NCBI GenBank assembly: GCA_002077045.2
Contig: KZ111140.1
Span: 62,001-126,000 of the forward strand
Source of the DNA: Rachicladosporium sp. CCFEE 5018
Lineage: Eukaryota > Ascomycota > Dothideomycetes > Cladosporiales > Cladosporiaceae
Direction of reading: 5' to 3'
Length of the DNA stretch: 64,000 nucleotides
The first letter of the stretch is position 1; the number at the start of each line of letters is the position of its first letter. Made by a program: the position numbers and the translations under genes. The notes under the pieces were generated by a model. The model ran no database searches. It saw nothing but the letters and a program-made list of their open reading frames with translations, and was not told the origin of the DNA. Positions 55,826-64,000 of the stretch are shown in pieces.

Positions 55826-58216
55826 TCACCCTTCCTCAAACCCCACATCCACCACCCACTCTCCTCCAAACCCGACAGCATCCTCCCTCATCAACGCGAT
55901 GTTAATCCCGACATCCGCCACACTAACATCCCACCGCTCTCCCAAGCCCTTAGCTTCAAGCAGACCCTTCATAGGCGCTCCAAGCGCAAGCACCCGATCG
56001 GCTCTCACAGCCAGCGGCTCGCCTTCCACAACTGTAGCCGTGCCGTCGAGCCCTGAGATCCCGCTCGGACAGCCGACTGAAAGGACGGAAGCCCGGGAGC
56101 GGTTTGCCCAGTCGATCATAAGGCGTATGTCGTCGGTGTCTTCTGGGGAGGGTGTTGGAGCGTAGGTTGCCCCCGCTAACAGGGCGTCTATGATCAGGCT
56201 GGGAGGGCCAGGGAGGGACTTGATAAATTTAGAGACGTTACGCCAAGGGCCACGCTTGATAGCCGCGCCTGAGCGCGCGAGCTTCTTCCCCATCGCGAGC
56301 TGTTTGGCGAGTTGCTCGTCCTGTGTGCCTGAGACTTCTGGTGGCGCCTCCGCGAGGATGATCTTGCAGTCGCGGGACGAGAGATGCCGGGCTGCTGCTA
56401 CCGCTCTGGCACCTGTGGGGTGGTCGCCGGCTAGGATCACGATGACGGGATGCGAAGGCACCGTGGAGGTCAGTGGAGTGAGTTTGCTCACGCTGCCGCG
56501 AGGTACGGCGTGCGATGAGTTTCGACGACTGGGACTGCTGCCGTTCATCATGTCGTAAGCCAGCTCGGCGATGCAGCGCGCTGCTGTTTCCGTGATGGCG
56601 TCGTGTGTCAGACCGAATCTGGCGACTGTTGCGTCTTCCAGTGTTGCAAGAGCATTCGGGTGCAGCACTGGGCAAGGCTTTTGCGACGAGGCCAGGGAGA
56701 AATGCGGGCCCTGAGTAGGAGGAGCTTGTGTCGCGGATGGCTTCGACTTCTTGCCGTTCGCCTTTGTGGGTCCAGATCCAATCGACAATGGCGAATGTAC
56801 ACGGTCGAGCACCGGCATCGCTCCAGCAGCAGACGGTGGCAGCTTCCCACTCCTGCTCAGCGACGTCACTGAGCGCGACAATCCGCGATCAGAAGTCATC
56901 GCGGCAGACATTGGGTTTGTGAGAGTTGCGGTGTTCTGCCGACTAGGCTTTCGCTTCGTCACCGAGTGCCTCGAGCTTGACCTTCCAGTCTGGAAGTTGA
57001 TTTCCGTATCAGCGTCACTGCTAAGATCCTCAGCCGTGACTTTCGGACTCAGCACGTTCTCAGTGGGATGCAGGTTCTTCCCGCCGTACGTGCCAGGTCT
57101 TGTGACCTTGTTGTGACCAACTAGCCGCTCTTCGTCTGCCGTCGTATCGCCTTGCCGCAGCTCGTCGAACACCTGCCGCTTGTCAAACAGCTTGTGATTC
57201 GCCTCAAAATCAAACTCGCCCATGTCTTGGATGTCAGTCGCTTCCTCTGTCGCCCAGCCGTTCTGCGATTCTTTCGCTTCGTGCTGTGCTCGCTGACTTT
57301 TGCGTGTGTTGCTCTTCGCAGCACTCCCCGACGGCTGAGGCGAAGGCTGTAGCAGAGGTGTCTGTCTCCAACCCTTGCCTCGCTTGATATCGGCGTCCAT
57401 GTCATTGCCGTTGCGCGATACCTCAGCGTTCATGACCGGCGGAGGGTCATGCACACCATTCGAAGGCTTGGGAGTCCGCTTCGGGCGCTTCTTGGTCTTC
57501 TTGCCGCTGACATCCGCGACCTCGTCCTCATCGGCTGCAGCTGTGCCGTCCAGGGTCACTGCTATCGGTCGCGTCACAGGCACAGGAGGTGCTGCGGAAG
57601 GTGCTCGCCTTGCAGGCTGTGGCGGCGTCTCTTTCTTGACTGCCGACCTTTGCGCTATCTTCATGGGCTCTCCAATATACGGCGAGCTATTCCTTGCAGG
57701 TAATGCATTGGCTGCTCGCTCCATCATGCTCTTGACCGGTGTGACTGGCAGAAGCGATTCCGTGGCTTTCACTCCCTGGACTGTCTGCCGTGGCGCAGGA
57801 GATGCCGGCGTAAGACTTGTAGTCTCTGGTCGTCCAATGCGAGGACCAGGCGATCGTCCGTAGCTCATGATGGCCGGATCCACGAATTGAGCAGGTGTCT
57901 CGGGCACCGGCGTCTGCTCTACGGCTACTTGCTTGCGGTCCACCGCTCTTGCGGTTGGAGGTGTTGTTACTCTCTGCTGTACATCTTGTTGAGTCTCTAC
58001 CACTTGGCTTGCTGCCGCCGGACCTATAACGTCCACATCCCCCACCCCTGCCACGGGAACCGACCAGTCTCCCCATCGCTCACCTGTGGCCGGCACGACG
58101 ACGTCCGTCAGACTGAGCAACTGGCCAGGAACGATGCTGACTACGCGGCCGTGGATGAAGGTGCCAGGCGAGGCTTTGAGTGAGACGCGCACAGTCGCGC
58201 CGATGAAGTCGCCCAT
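55826..58216 (-). CDS. EDC3: Enhancer of mRNA decapping Edc3
   Basis: Single exon, 796 residues from the ATG at 58216 (MGDFIGATVRVSLK); an in-frame ATG 27 bases upstream precedes no extra domain. It has an N-terminal LSm-like domain (residues 1-80, with GRVVSIVPGQLLSLTDVV). A long disordered linker is rich in Lys/Arg patches. The FDF motif follows (GEFDFEANHKLFDKRQVFDE). The C-terminal YjeF_N Rossmann-like domain contains VIVILAGDHPTGARAVAAAR and ends EWVVDVGFEEG. Edc3 activates Dcp2 and scaffolds processing bodies, binding Dhh1 through the FDF region. Confidence 0.92.
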   Translation of the reverse strand: MGDFIGATVRVSLKASPGTFIHGRVVSIVPGQLLSLTDVVVPATGERWGDWSVPVAGVGDVDVIGPAAASQVVETQQDVQQRVTTPPTARAVDRKQVAVEQTPVPETPAQFVDPAIMSYGRSPGPRIGRPETTSLTPASPAPRQTVQGVKATESLLPVTPVKSMMERAANALPARNSSPYIGEPMKIAQRSAVKKETPPQPARRAPSAAPPVPVTRPIAVTLDGTAAADEDEVADVSGKKTKKRPKRTPKPSNGVHDPPPVMNAEVSRNGNDMDADIKRGKGWRQTPLLQPSPQPSGSAAKSNTRKSQRAQHEAKESQNGWATEEATDIQDMGEFDFEANHKLFDKRQVFDELRQGDTTADEERLVGHNKVTRPGTYGGKNLHPTENVLSPKVTAEDLSSDADTEINFQTGRSSSRHSVTKRKPSRQNTATLTNPMSAAMTSDRGLSRSVTSLSRSGKLPPSAAGAMPVLDRVHSPLSIGSGPTKANGKKSKPSATQAPPTQGPHFSLASSQKPCPVLHPNALATLEDATVARFGLTHDAITETAARCIAELAYDMMNGSSPSRRNSSHAVPRGSVSKLTPLTSTVPSHPVIVILAGDHPTGARAVAAARHLSSRDCKIILAEAPPEVSGTQDEQLAKQLAMGKKLARSGAAIKRGPWRNVSKFIKSLPGPPSLIIDALLAGATYAPTPSPEDTDDIRLMIDWANRSRASVLSVGCPSGISGLDGTATVVEGEPLAVRADRVLALGAPMKGLLEAKGLGERWDVSVADVGINIALMREDAVGFGGEWVVDVGFEEG

Positions 58217-59215
58217 GGTGCTGGGTAGCGCCGCGTCTTTCACTTCTGGTGCACGTGGAACGCCACCGTCAAGAGAGGTAGTGTGAGGCCAAACACTGAC
58301 GACGTGAGGAAGACGCTGGAGGCGCGTGAGATTGGCAAGTGCGAACGGAGGAGCGATGGACTACGAGAACTCGCGTGCTTCAAGATGGGAGGTTCATGCA
58401 CAATTACAGCATGAGTACCGATTGGTCACACGAGTGCCGGGGCTAAGCTTCGGCAGACTATTTGGACAGCTTGCGACCTCTCAGCCACGCTCAACCTACT
58501 TACACTGACCCTACATTCAATACCCGCTACGCACACATCCGCCATGCCGCCGTACTGGCGACTCTTGCCCCAGACTGCAGAGTGTGATGCACTGCAGCGA
58601 CTGGTCGAGATCCAGCCTCACGCCTGCATGCCCATATGGATGATCTGGAATCTGGTGCTCAGCTGCAAGCCACAGCGCAAGTACAGGGACTTGGGGCCAT
58701 TTTCTAGCTATCACTCGTCAGCCCGCGGAAGCCCTCATACGAGCATGAACGCTCGACGAGCTGAACCATGAAATCATAGAAGTTGACCAAGTGCGCAACG
58801 AGCGCCTGGTGCCTATACGGTGCTTCTTATATCTTGTTCCGATCTACGTAGGACATCCAGCGTATCGGCGATACGACTTCTGCGTAATCGCGTCTCGGAA
58901 CCCGTGTGATGGTGGACTCGCCGACCTCCGTCGCGTTCGTGAACGTCAGCTCGGGCTGCTGGAGGGGCCACTCTAAACCGACGATGCAGGTAAGATATTA
59001 TCGATGTCGCTCGAATGAAGTTCATGTGTCAAAGAGTATTTGTACTTGGCTACCGTCTCAGTACCTCGATTCTTTTTCTGCATTCCGTCTTCACTATATC
59101 ACCACTATTTGCCTCCTGTGGCCAGCGAATGTGCTGGTGACTTGGCAACAGTATACCTCGCCTCAAGCCTTGGAACTAGACAGAAAGCGCTGATCAATAC
59201 ACAAACCCATTGACA
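58217..59215. other. Divergent intergenic region Edc3/SDR
   Basis: About 1 kb; short ORFs without similarity. No repeat recognised. Confidence 0.4.
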
Positions 59216-60218
59216 ATGGCCGCGAAAACACATACAATCCCCGATCAGACAGGCAAGGTCATAGTCGTCACAGGCGGTATGTAGACTCCCTTCATTACCG
59301 CGGATTACAACTTCAGCAGCTCACTCACCCATCCTCCCAGGCAATGCCGGCCTAGGCGCCGAAACGGTCCGTCGCCTCGCCGCCCACAATCCAAAGCAGA
59401 TCTTTCTCTGCGCGCGCACCCTATCCAAGGCCGAGGCCCTCATCATCTCCAGCAAGCAAGACCACCCTGACGCGGCTCTCACGCCCATAAGCCTAGATCT
59501 CAAGTCCCTTGAGAGCGTGCGCTCAGCCGCAGCCCAGATCCTACAGAGCACCGATCGCATTCACCAGCTGTATCTCAATGCTGGCACTTCGATCGCCCCA
59601 CCCGGCACCACGCAGGAAGGCTACGAAGTGCACTTTGGTGTCAACCACCTCGCCCACGCTCTACTAACCCAACTCCTCCTCCCCACCCTGCTCGCAACAA
59701 GTAGAGCAGAGGAAATACCTGGTTCCGTCCGCCTCATAGCCGTCTCCTCCACCGCAGCCCGCGACTTCACCTCCCAGAAAACAGGCATAGACTTCCCCAA
59801 CATCAAACACCCCCAACAACCCACAAGCGCCTGGTCCCGCTACGGTCAGAGCAAGCTAGCTAACATCCTCTTCGCGAAGAAATTGGCGCTTTTATACCCG
59901 TCTATCGTTGCAGTGTCGATCCATCCTGGGGTGGTGCGCACGGAGGTCGGTGACAAAGCTGACGTGCCGTGGATTGTGTATTGGATATGGGATAATTTCT
60001 GGTGGCTGTTTGCGGTGGAAGTGGAGGTGGGGACGAAGACGCAACTTTGGGCTGGGACTGGGGAGAGTGTGGCGTCTGGGAAGTTCTATGTGCCGTTTGG
60101 GAAGGAGCTCAAATTCTGGGGGACGGAGGGGACGGAGCTGATGGACGAGTTGTGGAGGTGGACTGAGGAGGAACTGAAGGAGAATGGTGGTGTGGGATGG
60201 CCGAAACTGCAGATGTAG
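59216..60218 (+). CDS. Short-chain dehydrogenase/reductase
   Basis: Exons 59216-59276 and 59341-60218 encode 312 residues. The cofactor motif TGGNAGLG is formed across the intron. CARTLSKAE follows the second strand and the dinucleotide loop LYLNAGT replaces the usual NNAG. The catalytic triad is visible as the serine of SVRLIAVSST and YGQSK (Tyr and Lys); HPGVVRTEV closes the fold. It resembles retinol-dehydrogenase/WW-domain-oxidoreductase-type fungal SDRs. The substrate is unknown. A hydrophobic stretch (VPWIVYWIWDNFWWLFAVEV) suggests membrane contact. Confidence 0.9.
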
Positions 60219-60814
60219 TGAATCGTGTAGGACAATCTGTGGAGTGATGTGAATTGCAGTTTGGGGTCAACGTTCTGTGCATTGCTTGCTCATCTATCAA
60301 CAGCCAGACATCCGTCTCTCAGTTATGATCTCAGCCCTGATAGGCAGGTCTGCCTCGCATGGCCACCGTCCAAACGCCTGACGGTCCTCGCCGTGACCGT
60401 CCACCCGTAGTGCCGCCTGCCATGCGAGAAGAGAGAGCCATCCGATGCTGTGTGTCCAAGGAAGATTGTTGGTGGGCGTCGAAGGGGTATATGTTGTGAA
60501 GGGTGGAGAGCGCGAGTTGTGTGGCGTTCGTGTGGGTCGGTAAGATAACATCGGATCGCTGTGCTGGGGTATGATGCGGTGAAGCGATGCTGGTGGTGGT
60601 GATGGGGCTCTAGTCGTCAGTACGACTGGAGTGTGGTGTGGCTCGCGAAGCAGACCCGTGTCTGTCGTGTCCTTCGGGGCACACCTGCTGCGAGACTGTC
60701 GCAGCACTCTTGGGCCAGTCGGTAGCTCCGAGCTTCTCCCTCGTGTAGCAGTGCGGCGACGCACGGACCGATCTCATTGCCTATTCGAAGGGTAGTGACA
60801 TGGTATGGCACCCC
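60219..60814. other. Convergent intergenic region SDR/importin alpha
   Basis: About 600 bp of 3' flank; nothing recognised. Confidence 0.4.
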
Positions 60815-62587
60815 CTACATATCCATACTGTCCCCTCCATTGGCAAAGTTGAAGTTCTGCTGGGCTTGTTGCCCGCCAAACCCAAATTGCCCGTCTTGTC
60901 CTTGCTGCGGCGCAAGCTCGTTGACCTCAGCTTCACCCTCATCATCGCTGAAGTACTTCTCGATGATAGTGTACGCCTTCATGTAGATTTCCTCGTTGCT
61001 GTTGTTCTGGCAGTCGTGAATCTTCTCCATACCTCCGCAGTCCTCGATGAACAGTGCGTACTGATTGACTGGTGTCTCGCCACTGCCTTGCTGTGCCTCC
61101 TTGTCCATGTCTCCGACCTTCAGAATGTTCTCCAGTCCGTCGAGAGCAACCTGGATAATCTTGTTGTCCGGGCAAGCGAGGAGGTCGCACAGCGGGCGGA
61201 TGGCGCCTTGCGCAACCAAGAAGCGGATCTGGTCAGGTTTCTGCAGACCACCGGATGTCGCGTTCGAGATAGCCCAGCAAGCTTCCTTACGCGTCTTGAA
61301 GTCGCCGTTGCTGAGCAGGTGGATAAGAGGAGGAATGAGCTGATGGTCAATAACGCACTGAATCTGCACGGAGTTACCAGCCGTGATGTTCGAGATCGTC
61401 CAGCATGCCTCCTTGCGAATGCCATCCTTAGTAGAGCCTAGCAGGGACAAGAGGGCAGGAAGAGCGCCGCAGTTGATGATGAGCTGGGTTTGGACATCAT
61501 CGCCGGTGACGATGTTGCCGACAGAGCGAAGGGCTGGAGTCTGGACTGAAGTAGAAGCGTGCATGAGCAGCTCGACAAGACGGCGGGGGATGTTGGCCTC
61601 GATCACAGCCTGAATCTTGTCGTTGGAGCCATCGGAGAGATACGAGATCGCCCAGCAAGCATCGATGAGGACTTCATCGTCGAGAGAGTACACCAGTTTA
61701 GCCAGAACCGGAAGCGCGGGCGCAATCTGGTTGTACATAAGCACCTGTCGCTGATACGCATGTTGTGAACCACTTACAGTATTCCAATCTGGCTGCGGCG
61801 TCTTGCCACGGCAGAAGTTGCTTAACGTCCATGTGGCATTTCTGAGCATGCTCAACTTCCTGCTGTCGCCCAACAGCCGCACAAGCGGAGTCAGTGCACC
61901 CTGTGCGAGAACATAGTCCCTGCGGTGTGGGCTGTCGCCCGCGATGTTGCCGAGCGCCCAGACAGCTTGCTCCCTCACATCTGGCTCGGGGCTGCTGAGC
62001 AGCTCCACGAAGATGGGCACTGCACCGGCCTCGATCACGACTTGCGTCTGATTTGCTGAGCCAGATGCAATGTTTGTGAGAGCCCATGCGGCCTCAAATT
62101 GCACGAGGGTGTGTGGCGAACGGAGGAACTCGACGAAGCGACTAACCACGCCGGTCTCGATGACACGCTCGATGGGCGGGTTGCGCTCTTTCGAGAGAAG
62201 CTTGCGGAACTTGGTGGTCGCGTTGATCTGGTCGTCAATCTTGTCGGAGAAAACGCCCGCGACCATGATCGGGAGCTCCTCGTTCAGCTGTGCGCTCGAT
62301 GTCAGTATGCTGTCTCACTGCAGTCTTGAAGCTATTGTTTCGGCACGTACCTGACTCTCACTTCCGGCCCCCTCATCGTCGCTGTCCGGTGCCGCACCGA
62401 GTGAAGCACCAGGAGCATCCTGGCCCTTATTACCGATACCTCTCCGCTTAGCAAGATTCTCTTCCCTCTTCTGCTTGCGGATCTCGACTTGCTGCTCCTC
62501 GCGACGGCGCCTCAACTCATCAGGCTTGAATGTGTTCTTTGCCTTGAAGGTCGTGCGCCGATGCTCTGGGATATACCGGTCCGCCAT
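60815..62587 (-). CDS. SRP1: Importin alpha (karyopherin alpha)
   Basis: Exons in coding order: 62587-62351, 62287-61778 and 61726-60815, encoding 552 residues, the standard family length. The N-terminal importin-beta-binding domain is basic (RRRREEQQVEIRKQKREEN). Armadillo repeats follow with the Trp/Asn NLS-binding signature (AAWALTNIASG, AVWALGNIAGD, ATWTLSNFCRG, ACWAISYLSDG, ACWTISNITAG, ACWAISNATSG). An acidic, Gln/Gly-rich tail ends SMDM. It carries cargo with a classical nuclear localisation signal to importin beta. The second intron is 51 bp with no in-frame stop; PQPDWNTIAPALPVLAKL is the correct joined sequence. Confidence 0.95.
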
Positions 62588-63063
62588 GTTGGGCTGCGAG
62601 TCGCGTGCTCGACCTCGCCTCTGTGCGTATGTTCCTCGGGCACAGCACGACGATAGTGAGCAATAACACTATGGTGAGAGGTGGTGGCGTGGTCGAGGGA
62701 AAGGAGTGATGTAGCTTGTGAGACGTGACGTGCAAGGTTCTTGTCTGTCTTGCTCCTCGTCCCGAACAAAACACGATGCCAAGACAAACGCTTGGGCCCT
62801 GTAGGTGGGGCTGTCGACTTCACTTCTTCGCGTTCACAATACTTCTTTCACTCCCAGATTCATCGAAATGGCGAAATGGTAGCAACGATTTGATTGTTCG
62901 AAGACATTGACAGTCCTCCCCGGGGACAGAATGTTGCTGTTTGTTGCAGGTGTCAGAGCGGAATCTGTCGCACTATCTTGGAGGTCCAGTGCCGGCTCTG
63001 TGTTTCTATAGATCTAGCGAAGTAACATGAGAGCCAGATGCTCGTCCCTCCTCGACCGCCCGT
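62588..63063. other. Intergenic region importin alpha / edge gene
   Basis: About 480 bp, presumed importin promoter plus 3' flank; nothing recognised. Confidence 0.4.
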
Positions 63064-64000
63064 TCACTGAGTACTCTCTACTCCACTCATCATGCTCATT
63101 ACGTCCGATTCAACACTACCTGACCTCGTGCCCGCCTCCACCTCCCGCGGCCAATTCTTCCCACCAGTGGCAAGTACTCCCTGCAGATCCAGCTTCTTGT
63201 CGAACCACCGCTCGCGTCTCGTACTTGATCTTTGACTACCCTCAAGCGCGCTTCTCGCAGCACGTGTAGTTCTTGATCGCTTGGACGTAGCAACAGCGCC
63301 CGTGAGAGCGTTGCGCTGTTCCTCTAGCGCGAGATCGAAGCGGACGATCGATCGGACGTATGGTGCGAGGTCGACAGCAAGGGTTCTGAAGGTGCCGTCG
63401 AAGATCGACTGCTCATGACCGATGCCGGGGATAGTAGACGATGAGGAAGTAGGGTTTGCGAGGATGTCGAGAGGCGCAAAGTCGCGGCGTGAGAGGTCCA
63501 TTGTGGCTGTGCGACTTTGGTGGACACTGTTGGTTAGGTTGGGCGTCGAGAGAGCATTCTTAAGTAGATCGGTATGGCCCGAAGCGCGGTAGGCAATGCA
63601 AGTGGCTGTGACAGCGAGACGGTTGCCGATGTCGCCGTGCATGACTCTTCCGTTGCTCTCGAGCAATTCTCGCCCTTCTATGTAATGCATGCGGACTTTG
63701 TTGCTGAGTGGGGGAAGCGAGGTGTCCCTTGTGTTGGATGTAGAGAAGACATCGATGGCACTCAGTGCGTCAGCCAATTGTGCCAGTTGCTGCAGCGAAT
63801 GGGCTGATTCTTGCAGCGATGCGACAGCCAAATCGGAAGCGTAGCCAACTGAGTCTAGGTCCCAACCAAGGATGGCACTGGGAGACATGCTGTGGTCGGT
63901 GCATGCAGCCAATAGCCTGTCCTCTGTGGAGGTACAGTGCCTATCAGTCTGGCCGATGCCGAGCTGATATGTGTCCTCGCTGATTACTCTCAGCCTGCGA
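63064..64000 (-). CDS. C-terminal part of a large protein, possibly Elg1/ATAD5-like
   Basis: The minus-strand frame is open from the window edge to a stop at 63064, about 311 residues, so the 5' end is missing. The visible part starts VISEDTYQLGIGQTD and includes GWDLDSVGYASDLAVASL, LAQLADALSAIDVFS and a basic stretch (SKRSRTTRAARSALEG). No catalytic motif is seen. The LADALSAIDVF segment resembles the helical C-terminal region of Elg1/ATAD5-type clamp-unloading ATPases, but this rests on weak resemblance. The AAA+ core would have to lie beyond the edge. Confidence 0.4.
   Translation of the reverse strand, partial: RRLRVISEDTYQLGIGQTDRHCTSTEDRLLAACTDHSMSPSAILGWDLDSVGYASDLAVASLQESAHSLQQLAQLADALSAIDVFSTSNTRDTSLPPLSNKVRMHYIEGRELLESNGRVMHGDIGNRLAVTATCIAYRASGHTDLLKNALSTPNLTNSVHQSRTATMDLSRRDFAPLDILANPTSSSSTIPGIGHEQSIFDGTFRTLAVDLAPYVRSIVRFDLALEEQRNALTGAVATSKRSRTTRAARSALEGSQRSSTRRERWFDKKLDLQGVLATGGKNWPREVEAGTRSGSVESDVMSMMSGVESTQ

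Noticed and set aside
1..64000. tRNA, rRNA, transposase or bacterial contamination
   Set aside because: No tRNA box A/B pair, rRNA stretch or transposase motif was recognised, and introns throughout exclude bacterial origin.

Overview
The window is filamentous-fungal nuclear DNA. Genes have short GT-AG introns (mostly 50-70 bp) and dense spacing. The gene content is ascomycete: a HET-domain gene, a Zn2Cys6 regulator, Dal5-type transporters, a GH92 mannosidase and Elongator/Urm1 genes. The style fits a dothideomycete; genus cannot be fixed from the sequence. A polyploid or hybrid-derived black yeast such as Hortaea is one possibility because of the duplicated segment, but this is a guess.

The dominant structure is an inverted duplication. 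Positions 1-16187 (arm A) and 21322-37462 (arm B) carry the same eight genes in mirror order with identical exon phases and a few percent protein divergence: cullin-4, Elp2, Urm1, phospholipase D, a secreted glycerophosphodiester phosphodiesterase, a LAG1-type ceramide synthase, a Zn2Cys6 regulator and a Dal5-family MFS transporter. The arms are separated by 5.0 kb of unduplicated sequence (DHDPS-family aldolase, LITAF-like protein, HET-domain gene fragment) and a run of exactly 100 N. Arm B starts abruptly inside the transporter at the gap. This looks like two homeologous or haplotypic contigs scaffolded head to head, though a real palindrome is not excluded.

The arms show unequal decay. The regulator has a premature stop in both copies, at different codons. 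Transporter copy A has lost a splice acceptor AG, PLD copy B has a one-base deletion near its 3' end, and the ceramide synthase copy B has a weak donor. Elp2, Urm1, Cul4 and the phosphodiesterase stay intact in both, apart from copy A of Cul4 being cut by the window edge.

From 37.5 to 64 kb the sequence is single copy: the 5' part of Cul4, a Slx8-like RING protein, an RluA/Pus9-type pseudouridine synthase, a 5.6-kb gene-poor block, and then a small conserved-looking protein, a MARVEL-like membrane protein, Pot1, a GH92 mannosidase, Edc3, a short-chain dehydrogenase, importin alpha and the C-terminal part of another protein running off the edge. The gene-poor block has a degenerate array of hairpin-containing repeats and a decaying ankyrin-type gene.

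Functional groupings: Elp2 and Urm1 are divergent across a 202-bp spacer in both arms and both serve tRNA wobble-uridine modification. PLD, GDPD and LAG1 form a lipid block. The regulator, transporter and aldolase look like a small catabolic cluster whose regulator is broken in both copies. No rRNA, tRNA, CRISPR array or intact transposon was recognised.
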